A stretch of DNA of 64,000 nucleotides. Source: Candidatus Thermoflexus tengchongensis. Lineage in GTDB: Bacteria; Chloroflexota; Anaerolineae; Thermoflexales; Thermoflexaceae. The DNA lies in contig JAEVEX010000054.1 of the NCBI GenBank assembly GCA_016842085.1, forward strand, positions 1 to 64,000. The letters are read 5' to 3'. Below are positions 15,863 through 25,200 of this stretch, piece by piece. The position numbers and the translations under genes were made by a program. The notes beneath the pieces are model-generated. The model saw only the letters and a list, made by a program, of their open reading frames with translations. It ran no database searches and was not told where the DNA came from. Each line of letters opens with the position of its first letter. Positions within the stretch are counted from its first letter, which is position 1.

Positions 15863-18800
15863 TTATGGGGAAGCGGATGGGCGAAGGGGCAAGCGGATAA
15901 TGAACGTGGTGCCGCGCTCATCGCTTTCCACCTCTATGGACCCGCCGTGGGCCTCCACTGCCAGTTTCGAGAACGCCAGCCCCAGGCCATAACCCCCACG
16001 GCCCGGCGTTGTGCTGAAACGCTCGAAGATCCGCAACCGCTGCTCCGGGGGGATGTAGGAGCCGCTGTTGAAAACCTCCAGGACCGCCATGCCCGCCTGC
16101 GGGTAAGCGCGGATTCGGATCTCCCCTCCAACCGGTGTGAATTTCACTGCGTTCGACAGGAGGTTCCAGAGGACCCGGGACATCAGCTGCTGATCCATCC
16201 ACACCCATGGCAGCTCGGGGGCGATCTCCATGTGCACCTGGAGCTTCCGACGCTGGAACATCGGCCTCCATTCCTCCATCGCCTCCTCGACCAGCCCCTG
16301 GATGTCCACGGGCTCCCACTCCACGGGCAGACGCCCGGCCTCCAGACGGGTGAGATCCAGCAGACTGCTGATCAGGTTCTGAAGCCGTCCCAGCCCGCGC
16401 AGCGCGGTGTGAACCAGGGATCGGGCTTCGCGGCTTAAATCCGGGTAAGATGCCAGCTCCTCCAGGGCCAGGTGGATCGGCCCCAGGGGGTTTTGCAGAT
16501 CATGCATGAGCATCCGGACCATCTCCTCCCGCAACCGGTCCCGCTCCCGCTCCGCTGTGATGTCCCGGAGAATCAGCAGCCACCCTCCTCCGGCTGGTTC
16601 CTCGTCCCGAACGGGAGAGCAGATGAGGGCGAACCAGTGGACGGAATCCCGGAGCGGAAAGGAAAGCTCCAGCCGGAAGCCTGCGGCCGTTCCCTGGCGG
16701 ATCTGACGCACGCCCCGGGTCAGGGCACGGGCGGCTTCCGGGGACCAGCGCCGCAATCGGCGAAGGAGATCGGGGAGGGAGTTCTCCGGCGGCAGCCCGG
16801 TTCCCGTCAGCAACTGCCGGGCGGCCGCGTTCATCTGGATGATCCGTCCTTCCCGGTCCAGGAGGATCAGGGCATCCTCCACCGTGGAGAGGATGGTCTC
16901 CAGACGCCGGTTGACCTGCTGGAGCTGCTCATACAGGCGGGCCCGCTGGAGGGCGATGGCCGCGTGCTGGGCGATCGCCTGGGCCAGTGTCCGCTCTCCC
17001 TCCTCGAACGCCCGGCGCCGGCGACTATCCCACACCTCGACCACTCCCAGGGGTTCCTCTTCCATAAAGAGCGGAACGATCAGCACGGACCACCCGCCGT
17101 AACGCCGCAGGAGGGCCCGCTCGCGCTCGTAGGCATCGGGGGGATCATCGGCATACAGCACCTGGATCTGCCGCTCCTGGAGGGCCTTCCATTCGAGGGG
17201 GACTTCCTCTTCGGAGTAGACCACGCCCAGATCGGAGATCCGCTCCATCGGGTTGGCGGTCTCCGCGTAATACTCGGCAGCGACCCGGGCGATCCGACGG
17301 TCCGGGTCAACGGCGACGAAATAGGCGCTGGTGCCTTCAAGGGCCTCGCAGAGGGCGGCGGCGATCTCCGTGAGGATGGGACCAGGCTCGCCGGAGCGCA
17401 ACAGGGCGCTCACGGCCCGGTAGAGCATGGTCTGTTCCCGCAGGCGCTGCTCATAGCGCCGGAGGAGGCGCCCTCGATCAAACGAGATCGCCAGCAGCAT
17501 CGCCAGCAGCTCCGCTGGCCGCCACAGGGATCCCTCCAGGTCCTCCTCCCCCGGAGCCTCCAGCTCCACCAGCCCCAGCAGGTGTCCCCTGGCGTCCAGA
17601 AGGGGAAGGGCCACCCACAAGATGGGCGCTTTCCCCTCGTCCTGGATCCCGTCGCGGATCTCCGGGTCCCATGCCGGGAAGCGATAGAAGCGGCCGTGTC
17701 CTCGATAGCGTTCCAGCCGGGGATCGTTCTGGAGCCACAGCTCCAGAGGCAGCGGAGGGAACTGGGGGGCTGGATCGCTTTCTGCCATGGTGAGGAGCCT
17801 TCCGGATTCATCCAGCACCCGGCAGCGCGCTGCCGGCCACCCTAATCGAACAAAGGTTTTCACCACCTCGGTGAGGGCCTGCGCAGGATCCGGATGTTGC
17901 TGGATGGCCAGGTAGCCTTCATATAAAGCGATGAGCCGATCCCGCTCCAGGCCCACCTGAGCCCGCTCCTTCCGGACCTGCTCGTAAACCCGGGCGGCCT
18001 CCAGGCCGATGCTGATAGTGCCCGCCACCGCCAGCATCAGCATCTCGTCATCCGGCGTGAACGCATAACGTTCCGGGCTCTGGGCGTCCAGCACCCCCCA
18101 GGGCATCTCTCCGGCAAAAATCGGAACGGCCAGTTCGGACCGGGTGGCCGGATCCCCCACCACATAATCCGGATCCAGAGAGACGTCCGGGACCCGCTGG
18201 GGCTCCCCGGTTCGAAAGGCCCGCCCGGTGATCCCCTGATCCACCGGGATTCGGAGGCGGCCACGATCGGCCTTTCCGCTATAGCCTTCCCAGGCGATGA
18301 CGTGCAGCTGCCGGGCCGACGGATCGTGGACCAGAACGGCCACGCTGGGCCAGTGGGTTTCCTCGCGGATGATCCGCACCACCTGGGGGAGGGTGATGGA
18401 GAGCTCCGGGCTGGAAGCCATGACCCGGGCTACCCGGAAGAGAAGCGTCACCGCCCGATTCAGGTAGCGTTGCTGTTCCAGGGCATAGAGGGAATGGAGA
18501 CGCAGAGCCAGCGGCTCCGCCGCCATCCTGGCCAGATCCACGGCCTCTTCCGGAAAACCCTCCGGGCCTTGCCGGAAAAAGGCCAGCAGGCCCTCAGCCC
18601 CCAGGGGATCCCTCATGGGCACCAGCAGGACGGATCGGGCCAGCCGGTTTTCAGCGGGGAACATCGGTTCAGGGAGGGAGAGGACGCGGGGAGTCATCTC
18701 AGGGGCTTCCAGGTGTGCCTTCTGGAGGATCTGGATTAGCTCGTGGAGCGCATCCGCAGGGATCTTCTCCCATCCGGCCTGCCACCAGCGCGCCGGACGC

Positions 18801-19030
18801 CCTCCAGAATCCAGCTGGATGAAGAGGGCGGCATCCGCTTTAAAGGCGCGCTGGATAGCGATCAGCGCGTGGACCATGGGGGATTCCGCGGTCCACGCCT
18901 GATCCAGCTGCTGGAGCAGATCGTAAACCCACCGTAGCCGCTGGAGGGCCTGCTCCAGCTCCGTCGCCCGGCGCTTCCATGATTCCAGCTGGAGGAGTAA
19001 AGCGGTGGAATCCGGGAATGGGTCGCCCAT
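15863..19030 (-). CDS. Large multi-GAF/PAS sensor histidine kinase
   Basis: About 1055 residues with no membrane segments, hence a cytosolic sensor. Layout by pattern: an N-terminal coiled region (about 10-45), four GAF-like modules (about 50-180, 200-350, 365-520 and 550-700), and a PAS module (about 715-830, with NRRLETILSTVEDALILLDR). The HisKA follows with the phospho-accepting His in MLMHDLQNPLGPIH (about residue 843), then the ATPase with N-box NLLSNAVKF and GYGLGLAFSKL. No response regulator is adjacent, so it is an orphan. An in-frame TTG lies nine bases upstream of the ATG chosen. Ligands of the GAF modules are unknown; no bilin-binding Cys pattern stands out. Confidence 0.9.
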   Translation of the reverse strand: MGDPFPDSTALLLQLESWKRRATELEQALQRLRWVYDLLQQLDQAWTAESPMVHALIAIQRAFKADAALFIQLDSGGRPARWWQAGWEKIPADALHELIQILQKAHLEAPEMTPRVLSLPEPMFPAENRLARSVLLVPMRDPLGAEGLLAFFRQGPEGFPEEAVDLARMAAEPLALRLHSLYALEQQRYLNRAVTLLFRVARVMASSPELSITLPQVVRIIREETHWPSVAVLVHDPSARQLHVIAWEGYSGKADRGRLRIPVDQGITGRAFRTGEPQRVPDVSLDPDYVVGDPATRSELAVPIFAGEMPWGVLDAQSPERYAFTPDDEMLMLAVAGTISIGLEAARVYEQVRKERAQVGLERDRLIALYEGYLAIQQHPDPAQALTEVVKTFVRLGWPAARCRVLDESGRLLTMAESDPAPQFPPLPLELWLQNDPRLERYRGHGRFYRFPAWDPEIRDGIQDEGKAPILWVALPLLDARGHLLGLVELEAPGEEDLEGSLWRPAELLAMLLAISFDRGRLLRRYEQRLREQTMLYRAVSALLRSGEPGPILTEIAAALCEALEGTSAYFVAVDPDRRIARVAAEYYAETANPMERISDLGVVYSEEEVPLEWKALQERQIQVLYADDPPDAYERERALLRRYGGWSVLIVPLFMEEEPLGVVEVWDSRRRRAFEEGERTLAQAIAQHAAIALQRARLYEQLQQVNRRLETILSTVEDALILLDREGRIIQMNAAARQLLTGTGLPPENSLPDLLRRLRRWSPEAARALTRGVRQIRQGTAAGFRLELSFPLRDSVHWFALICSPVRDEEPAGGGWLLILRDITAERERDRLREEMVRMLMHDLQNPLGPIHLALEELASYPDLSREARSLVHTALRGLGRLQNLISSLLDLTRLEAGRLPVEWEPVDIQGLVEEAMEEWRPMFQRRKLQVHMEIAPELPWVWMDQQLMSRVLWNLLSNAVKFTPVGGEIRIRAYPQAGMAVLEVFNSGSYIPPEQRLRIFERFSTTPGRGGYGLGLAFSKLAVEAHGGSIEVESDERGTTFIIRLPLRPSASP

Positions 19031-19182
19031 CGAGCTCAATCCATAATGCCGGTAGAGTCAGGGACGGGCAGGTGGCAAAGCTCCATGTTCACCCCCTTAA
19101 CCTTTATACCATCATCCGGAGCGATGAGAAAACTCAATCCAACGCGACGATTTATGCCCTGGCGCATCCTTTTCACTTCAGG

Positions 19183-19188
19183 TATAAT
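19183..19188 (+). promoter_or_regulatory. -10 box for the small-protein/ArsA cassette
   Basis: A perfect TATAAT stands 29 nt upstream of the ATG at 19217, in GC-rich surroundings. The -35 side is weak (TGGCGC at 17-nt spacing). The position argues for the ATG at 19217, because the longer upstream reading frame would start before the transcript. Confidence 0.5.
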
Positions 19189-19216
19189 TGGAGTCAAGCT
19201 GTCCGGGGGCCTGGAT

Positions 19217-19519
19217 ATGCTGCTTCTACGGGCGCGGCTTGGGGAAAGGTTGCGGGCCTGGCGTCAGGCGGCTCAGGAGTTCTTTTACGGGTTCGCCGCC
19301 TATGACGTCGTGCAACATCTCCTGGAGATGCGAGCCGCCACGGAGAATCTTTTCATCGCCGCCCTCTTCGGTGACCTCATTGGCCTCCCCATTATGCCGC
19401 CCTATTACAGCCTGCGCCTGTTGCCTTACGTGGTCCCCATTCTCAGCACATGGAAGCGCCGGGTGCTGAGGGAACGCGAGTTCATCGATGAGCATGAGTA
19501 TCATCTGCATGGACTATAA
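19217..19519 (+). CDS. Small hydrophobic protein A of the ArsA-pair cassette
   Basis: A 100-residue protein of a family I cannot name. An amphipathic basic N-terminus (about 1-25) precedes FFYGFAAYDVVQHLL. A hydrophobic stretch LFIAALFGDLIGLPIMPPYY (about 46-65) follows, then LRLLPYVVPILSTWKRRVLRERE. It is a clear paralogue of the next gene: both share YG-AA-D, GDLIG-PI-PPYYSLR-LPYVVP and STWKRR-LRER. The longer upstream frame was rejected because TATAAT lies inside it. It precedes two ArsA/Get3-like ATPase genes in the same direction. A role as client or membrane adaptor of those ATPases is inference from context. Confidence 0.75.
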   Translation: MLLLRARLGERLRAWRQAAQEFFYGFAAYDVVQHLLEMRAATENLFIAALFGDLIGLPIMPPYYSLRLLPYVVPILSTWKRRVLREREFIDEHEYHLHGL

Positions 19520-19664
19520 AGGGCTTCTTCATGGGGGGATCTCCAGACGGCGGGGGATGCTGAAGGCGCCCCCACAGCCTCCAGCAAGTATGGGGGGCGT
19601 TTAGCCTCCTGATGGAGAACGAGGGGTGTAAGTCCTGATTCATTTTATGAGGAGGGCGAACGCT

Positions 19665-19946
19665 ATGACCGAGCACAAGCCGCGGGAAAGCCTGGTGCGC
19701 CGGGTCGTGAACTTTGTTCAGGAACTGACCTATGGGATGGCGGCCCACGATATGGCCCGCTATGCCCTTCGCACCCGGGCAAGCATGGAGCACCTGTTCA
19801 TCCTGATCACCATGGGCGACCTCATCGGTGTCCCCATCCTGCCGCCCTATTATAGCCTGCGCATCCTGCCCTATGTGGTGCCCCAGATCAGCACCTGGAA
19901 GCGCCGCATGCTGCGGGAGCGGGATGTCGCCGACGCGATGTTCTAA
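19665..19946 (+). CDS. Small hydrophobic protein B of the ArsA-pair cassette
   Basis: A 93-residue paralogue of the preceding gene, with GAGGAGGGCGA as ribosome site. It aligns over about 65 residues: LTYGMAAHDMARYAL, then HLFILITMGDLIGVPILPPY, then ISTWKRRMLRERD. The hydrophobic block is centred at about 44-75 and ends 15-20 residues before the C-terminus, with a basic flank (KRRMLRER). This is not a classic tail anchor but could be a hairpin or peripheral membrane element. The first ArsA-like gene starts 18 nt downstream. The 145-nt gap from protein A contains an imperfect CGCCCCCA/TGGGGGGCG hairpin. Confidence 0.78.
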   Translation: MTEHKPRESLVRRVVNFVQELTYGMAAHDMARYALRTRASMEHLFILITMGDLIGVPILPPYYSLRILPYVVPQISTWKRRMLRERDVADAMF

Positions 19947-19964
19947 AAAATCTTTTGAGGTGAA

Positions 19965-20957
19965 ATGGGAATGACGACCGCGCTGGCTCGATTGATCCGG
20001 GAGAACCCTGAGCGCCGTTACATCATGTTCGGCGGCAAGGGCGGGCTCGGGAAGACCACATTCTCTGCGGCCACAGCTTACTGGCTGGCCAAACAGGGCC
20101 ATAAGGTGCTGGTTTTCTCCGTCGACCCCCAGGCCAGTCTGTCGGATATCTTCCAGCGGGATATCTTCGGCAAGGGTCCGGTGGAGATCATGCCCAACCT
20201 CTGGGCCCAGGAGATCGACGCCGATCGCCGGATCAAAGAGTATCAGGAGGAGATCCGGCGCAAGATCATGGACATGTATGGCCTGGATGCGGTGCCCCAG
20301 GAGATCGAGGACTACATCCAGGCGGCCTCGGCCGAGCCGGCGATGGAGGAGAGCGCCATCTTCGACGCCGTGGTGGATATCGTGGTCGAGGGCCGTTACG
20401 ATTACTACATCTATGACCTGGTCCCCCTGGGGCACGCGCTCTATTACCTGAGCATGGCCAAGGTCTACGATGAGTGGATCACCAAGATCACGAAGCTGCG
20501 GGAGGAGATGCGGGAATACGAGGAGATGGTGGCCCGCATCCGTCGTCAGCAGACAGAGGAGGACCGCATTCTCGAAGAGCTGCAGTATATCCGGCAGCGG
20601 ATCAACATGTCCTCCAGCATCCTCACCGATAGCCGCCGCACCGCTTTCTTCTTCGTGCTGATCCCCGAGGAGCTGGTGATCCTGGATACCCTCAAGGCGG
20701 CCGAGCTGTTCCGCCGGTTCGATGTGCCGATCTCCGGATATGTGGTGAACCGGGTGATCCCGGCGGAGCTGCTGGGTCAGAACATCCCGGAGTATCTGCG
20801 CAACCGCATCGAGATGCAGCGCCAGCACCTGGAGGAGATCCGCGCCCGGTTCGGCGATCAGGTCCTGGCCTACGTGCCGGAGCTGGAGCGGGATGTGACC
20901 GGCCTGGATATGATCGCCCGGGTGGCCGATCTGCTTTTCGGAAACGGGGCGGCCTGA
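19965..20957 (+). CDS. ArsA/Get3-like ATPase A (switch II altered)
   Basis: A 330-residue SIMIBI-class ATPase. Deviant Walker A GGKGGLGKTT (about 23-32) includes the signature Lys25 that reaches across the dimer. Switch I keeps Asp54 (SVDPQASLSD), the residue equivalent to the hydrolytic Asp57 of yeast Get3, but lacks the His of D-P-A-H. Switch II, normally D-T-A-P-T-G-H, reads DLVPLGH (about 151-157). A long charged helical insertion (about 172-215) follows. A second ATG at 19971 is better spaced from GAGGTG. Family roles include arsenite efflux and tail-anchored protein targeting. No arsB or Cys triad is seen, so arsenic is unlikely. Probably acts with ATPase B. Confidence 0.88.
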   Translation: MGMTTALARLIRENPERRYIMFGGKGGLGKTTFSAATAYWLAKQGHKVLVFSVDPQASLSDIFQRDIFGKGPVEIMPNLWAQEIDADRRIKEYQEEIRRKIMDMYGLDAVPQEIEDYIQAASAEPAMEESAIFDAVVDIVVEGRYDYYIYDLVPLGHALYYLSMAKVYDEWITKITKLREEMREYEEMVARIRRQQTEEDRILEELQYIRQRINMSSSILTDSRRTAFFFVLIPEELVILDTLKAAELFRRFDVPISGYVVNRVIPAELLGQNIPEYLRNRIEMQRQHLEEIRARFGDQVLAYVPELERDVTGLDMIARVADLLFGNGAA

Positions 20958-20985
20958 AACCGAACTTTTCGGGGAGGGATAGGGA

Positions 20986-21975
20986 ATGATCCGTATTGAG
21001 AAGACAATGGTCGATTTCCTGCGGGAACACCCCCGCTTGAAGTATGTGTTCTTCGGTGGAAAGGGCGGGGTCGGGAAGACGGTGATGGCCGGAGCGACAG
21101 CCCTCTGGTTCGCCAAACAGGGCCGTCGCACTCTCTTGGCCTCCACCAACCCGGTCCACAGCCTCTCCGGGTTGCTGGGCCAGAACGTCTTCGGGAAGCC
21201 GACGCCGGTGGCCGGGGTGCCCAACCTGTGGGCCTATGAGATCGACACCAAAGACACCATCGAGCGCTCCAAGCGGGAGATCCGGGAGAAGATCCAGTGG
21301 TTCCTGAAGTTCGCCGAGATCTCCACGCGGGCCGATGAGTTCGTGGAGTCGGCGACGATGAACCCGGCCTTCGAGGAGTCGGCGATGTTCGAGAACATGA
21401 TCGATCTCATGTTCCGGGACGAATATGAGGTGTATGTGTTCGACACGGCGCCCACGGCCAACGCCCGCCGGCTCCTCGGCATGTCCAAGGTCTATGCCCT
21501 CTGGGTGAACAAGATGATCAAGTCCCGTCAGGAGGCCCAGGCGCTGCGCAGGCTCCTCTCCTTCACCAAGAAGGAGGAGCCGGACCCCCTGATGGACTAC
21601 CTGATCAGCTTCCGGGACCGCATGGAGCGGGCGCGCCGGCTGATCACCGATCCTGAGCTCACCGCCTTTTTCTTCGTGACCCTCCCTGAGGCGCTGCCCA
21701 TCGCGGTGATCCGCCGCTTCATCCACTGGTTCCACGACTTCGGCATCCCGGTGGGCGGCGTGATCGTCAACGGCCTCATCGACCGGTCCTTCCTGGGCGA
21801 GAACACGCCGGATTTCGTCCGCAATCGCATCGAGATGCAGGCGCGTTATCTCCAGGAGATCGAGGTCCTCTTCGACGGCATGGTGCGGGGGATGACGCCG
21901 CTCCTGGAGAACGAGGTGCGAGGTGTCCCCATGCTGGAACGCTTCGCCGGCTATCTGTTCACCGACGCCTGCTGA
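20986..21975 (+). CDS. ArsA/Get3-like ATPase B (switch I altered)
   Basis: A 329-residue paralogue of ATPase A, 28 nt downstream. Walker A GGKGGVGKTV (24-33) keeps both lysines but has Val after Thr32. Switch I reads STNPVHSLSG: Asn55 replaces the hydrolytic Asp, and Gly62 replaces a second conserved Asp. Switch II keeps DTAPT (153-157) but lacks the usual G-H. Loss of the switch I Asp predicts poor hydrolysis alone, while ATPase A has the intact Asp. The two could complete each other's sites as a heterodimer, since Get3/ArsA sites lie at a dimer or pseudo-dimer interface. The shared tail PEYLRNRIEMQ/PDFVRNRIEMQ shows recent common origin. Confidence 0.88.
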   Translation: MIRIEKTMVDFLREHPRLKYVFFGGKGGVGKTVMAGATALWFAKQGRRTLLASTNPVHSLSGLLGQNVFGKPTPVAGVPNLWAYEIDTKDTIERSKREIREKIQWFLKFAEISTRADEFVESATMNPAFEESAMFENMIDLMFRDEYEVYVFDTAPTANARRLLGMSKVYALWVNKMIKSRQEAQALRRLLSFTKKEEPDPLMDYLISFRDRMERARRLITDPELTAFFFVTLPEALPIAVIRRFIHWFHDFGIPVGGVIVNGLIDRSFLGENTPDFVRNRIEMQARYLQEIEVLFDGMVRGMTPLLENEVRGVPMLERFAGYLFTDAC

Positions 21976-22261
21976 TCCAGCACGGATATTCCTGAACTCC
22001 GGTCGGGGATGCAGGTGGCCTCCGGTCGCCTGCACCCCCGGATTTCTGCCGCCCCAGCCATGCCCCCAGAAGGCACCCGCCCAGGGCTCGCATCGGCGCC
22101 ATGGTCCAGAGGGGATGATCCAGCATGCCGGCGATCAGCCCCATGGTTCTGGCTATTGATACGCATGAGGATCGGGCCCAGATTGTTGAGTTCTGGCGCG
22201 GAGGAAGAGGGGTGGGAAGCCTCCCCCGGCCCAATGCCCAGGCCGGAGGAGGGCCCAGGTT

Positions 22262-25200
22262 CTATGACGACACTTCAACTGGCATGGGGACCGACAGAGG
22301 AACGGCTTCGAGCACCGGAAGGCGGGGCTCCGTCAGACCTTTAGGAAGCACCCGGCGGAAACGGGCCAGGGGTTCCGGCCAGCGCTCGAGCAGCGCCCGG
22401 GCCCGGGCGCTCCCGGTGAGCTGGAGATGGCGCTCCAGGATCCCTTCGAGGAACACGGCCTCTGCGGTGCCCTCCACCGGGTCGATCCGCACGAGCTGGG
22501 GATTGTAGCGCCGCTCCAGCTCTCCTCGTTCATCCAGAACGTAAGCCACGCCGCCTGTCATTCCAGCGCCGAAGTTATCCCCCACAGGGCCCAGGATGAC
22601 AACGCCACCCCCGGTCATATACTCGCAGCCGTGGTCGCCCACGCCTTCCACTACCGCCCAGGCCCCGCTGTTCCGCACGGCGAAGCGATCGCCGGCCCGC
22701 CCGGCGACGAAGAGCCACCCGCCGGTGGCTCCATACAGGGCGGCGTTGCCGATCAACACCGGGGAGGGATCCCGCAGGTCGTGGGGTGGACGGATGATGA
22801 TCTCTCCGCCGCCCAGCCCCTTGCCCACGCCATCGTTGGCCGCCCCGATCAGGATCAGCCGCATGCCCCGATGGGCGAAGGCCCCGAAGCTCTGGCCAGC
22901 CTCTCCGACGAACATCAGGATGATGGTGCCTTCGGATAACCCTTCCTCCTGATAACGCCGGGCGATCTCCCCGGCCAGCCGTGCGCCCACCGCACGATCG
23001 ATGTTCCGGATCCGATAGATCCCCCGCACCGGGCGGCCCTCGATCAGGGCGTGGACAGCATCCCGCACGATCTGATCGTTCAGGGCGAAGGACCAGACCC
23101 GCGGGGCAGTGGGGACCGGGGGAGGCGGCGTGGCGGGACGGAGCACCGTCTCCCAGTCTACGGAACGATCCACCGCCTTCAGGAGATCGGTCCGCCCGAC
23201 CAGCTCTCCCAGCCGGGCATAACCCATCGAGGCCAGGATCTCCCGCACCTCATGGGCCACCATGCGGAAGTAGGCCATCACGTGTTCCGGACGTCCGGCG
23301 AATTTCGCCCGACGCTCCGGATCCTGGGTGGCGACGCCCGTGGGGCATGTGTTCTGATGGCATACCCGGGCCATCACGCACCCCAGGGCGATGAGGGGGA
23401 CCGTTCCGAAGGAAAACTCATCGGCCCCCAGAAGGGCGGCGATCACCACATCCCGTCCGGTGCGCAGGCCCCCGTCCACGCGTAACCGCACGCGGTCCCG
23501 CAGCCCGCAGGCCACCAGCATGCGATGCGCTTCCGCCAGGCCGATCTCCCACGGCATCCCGGCGTTCTTAATCGAGGACCAGGGGGAAGCCCCGGTCCCG
23601 CCGGCGTGGCCGCTGATCAGGATGATATCCGCTCCGGCCTTGGCCACGCCGGCCGCGATCACGCCCACCCCGATGGTGGAGACCAGCTTCACGGAGACCT
23701 GAGCCCGGGGATGGATGGCCTTGAGGTCATAGATCAGCTGGGCCAGATCTTCGATGCTGTAGATGTCGTGATGGGGAGGCGGCGAGATCAGGTCGATGCC
23801 AGGCTGGGCGAAACGCAGCCGGGCGATCTCCGGGGTCACCTTGGTGGCCGGGAGATGCCCCCCTTCCCCGGGTTTGGAGCCCTGGGCCATCTTGATCTGG
23901 AGCTCCTCTGCGGAGATCAGGTAATAAGGCGTAACTCCGAAGCGGGCCGAGGCCACCTGTTTGGCCCGGCTGTTGCGTTCGGTCCCATAGCGGGCTGGAT
24001 CCTCACCGCCCTCCCCGCTGTTGGAGCGCAAACCCAGGCGGTTCATGGCGATCGCCAGGGCTTCGTGGGCCTCCGGCGAGAGCGCCCCGTGGGACATCGC
24101 CGCTGTGGAGAAGCGGCGGAGGATCGCCTCCTCCGGCTCCACCCGGTCCAGCGGGATCGGCGGGCGGTCGCTCTCCCATCGCAGCCGATCCCGCAGATCC
24201 ACCGGCTCCCGATGGGCCTGGGCAGCGAAGTCCCGATAGCGGCGATACGCCTCGTGGAAACCTGCCCCCAGCGCGTCCGGGGTCCGCACCGCCTCCTGGA
24301 GCGCCCGGATGGCTTCCGGGTTCAGCGCGTGGAACTCGCCCCGAGCGCGGTGCTTGTAAAACCCGGGGGAAGGGAGCTCCGGCTGCTGGACCTCAAAGGC
24401 CGCCCGATGCCAGGTCTGCACCCGCGCGGCGATCTCCTCCAGGCCGACCGGGCCGAAGACCGCGGGTGTGCCGGCGAAGGCCCACTCCACCAGCTCCCGC
24501 TGCAGACCGATGACCTCGAAGATCTGCGCCCCGATGTAGGCGTCCAGGGTGGAGATCCCCATGCGGGCCATGACCTTCAGCAGGCCTTTTTCGATCGCCT
24601 GGATGTAGCGCCGGACCGCTTCCTCGGGGGTTTCCGAGCGCCCGCCTTCGCGTTCCCGCGCCGCCATGGCGGCCACGGTCTCGAGGGCCAGATAGGGGCA
24701 AACCGCCGAAGCCCCGTAGCCCAGGAGGCAGGCGAAGTGATGAACCTCCCGGGGCTCCCCGGAGACGACGATCAGGCTGGCCCGGGTCCGCTGGCCCGTC
24801 CGGATCAGATGGTGGTGAAGGACACCCACAGCCAGCAAGGCCGGGATCGGCGCGCGCTGGGGATCCGCTTCCTCATCGCTCAGGATCAGCAGGCGGTGGC
24901 CCGCGGCGATCGCCTGCTCCGCGGCCCGACACAGATCCTCCAGCGCCCGTCGGAGACCCGCTGGGCCCTCCGCGATCGGCCACAGGATGGACAACCGTTG
25001 CGATCGGAAGGCTGGATCGGGAAGCTGGCACAGGGCCTGCAGCTGGGAAGGCGTCAGGATAGGGCTCGACAGTTCGATCTGGTGAGCCGCCCGCTCGTCC
25101 GGAGCCAGCAGATTGGCCCGCTCCCCCAGGAGCACCGTGAGGGACATCACACGGGTTTCCCGCAGGGGGTCGATGGGCGGGTTGGTCACCTGGGCGAAGC

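Noticed and set aside
19046..19216. Longer start for small protein A
   Set aside because: The extra 57 codons include the TATAAT box and have no similarity to the paralogue.
19965..21975. Arsenite-efflux operon
   Set aside because: The ATPases are ArsA-like, but no arsB, arsR or arsD is near and the metal-binding Cys set of ArsA is not evident.
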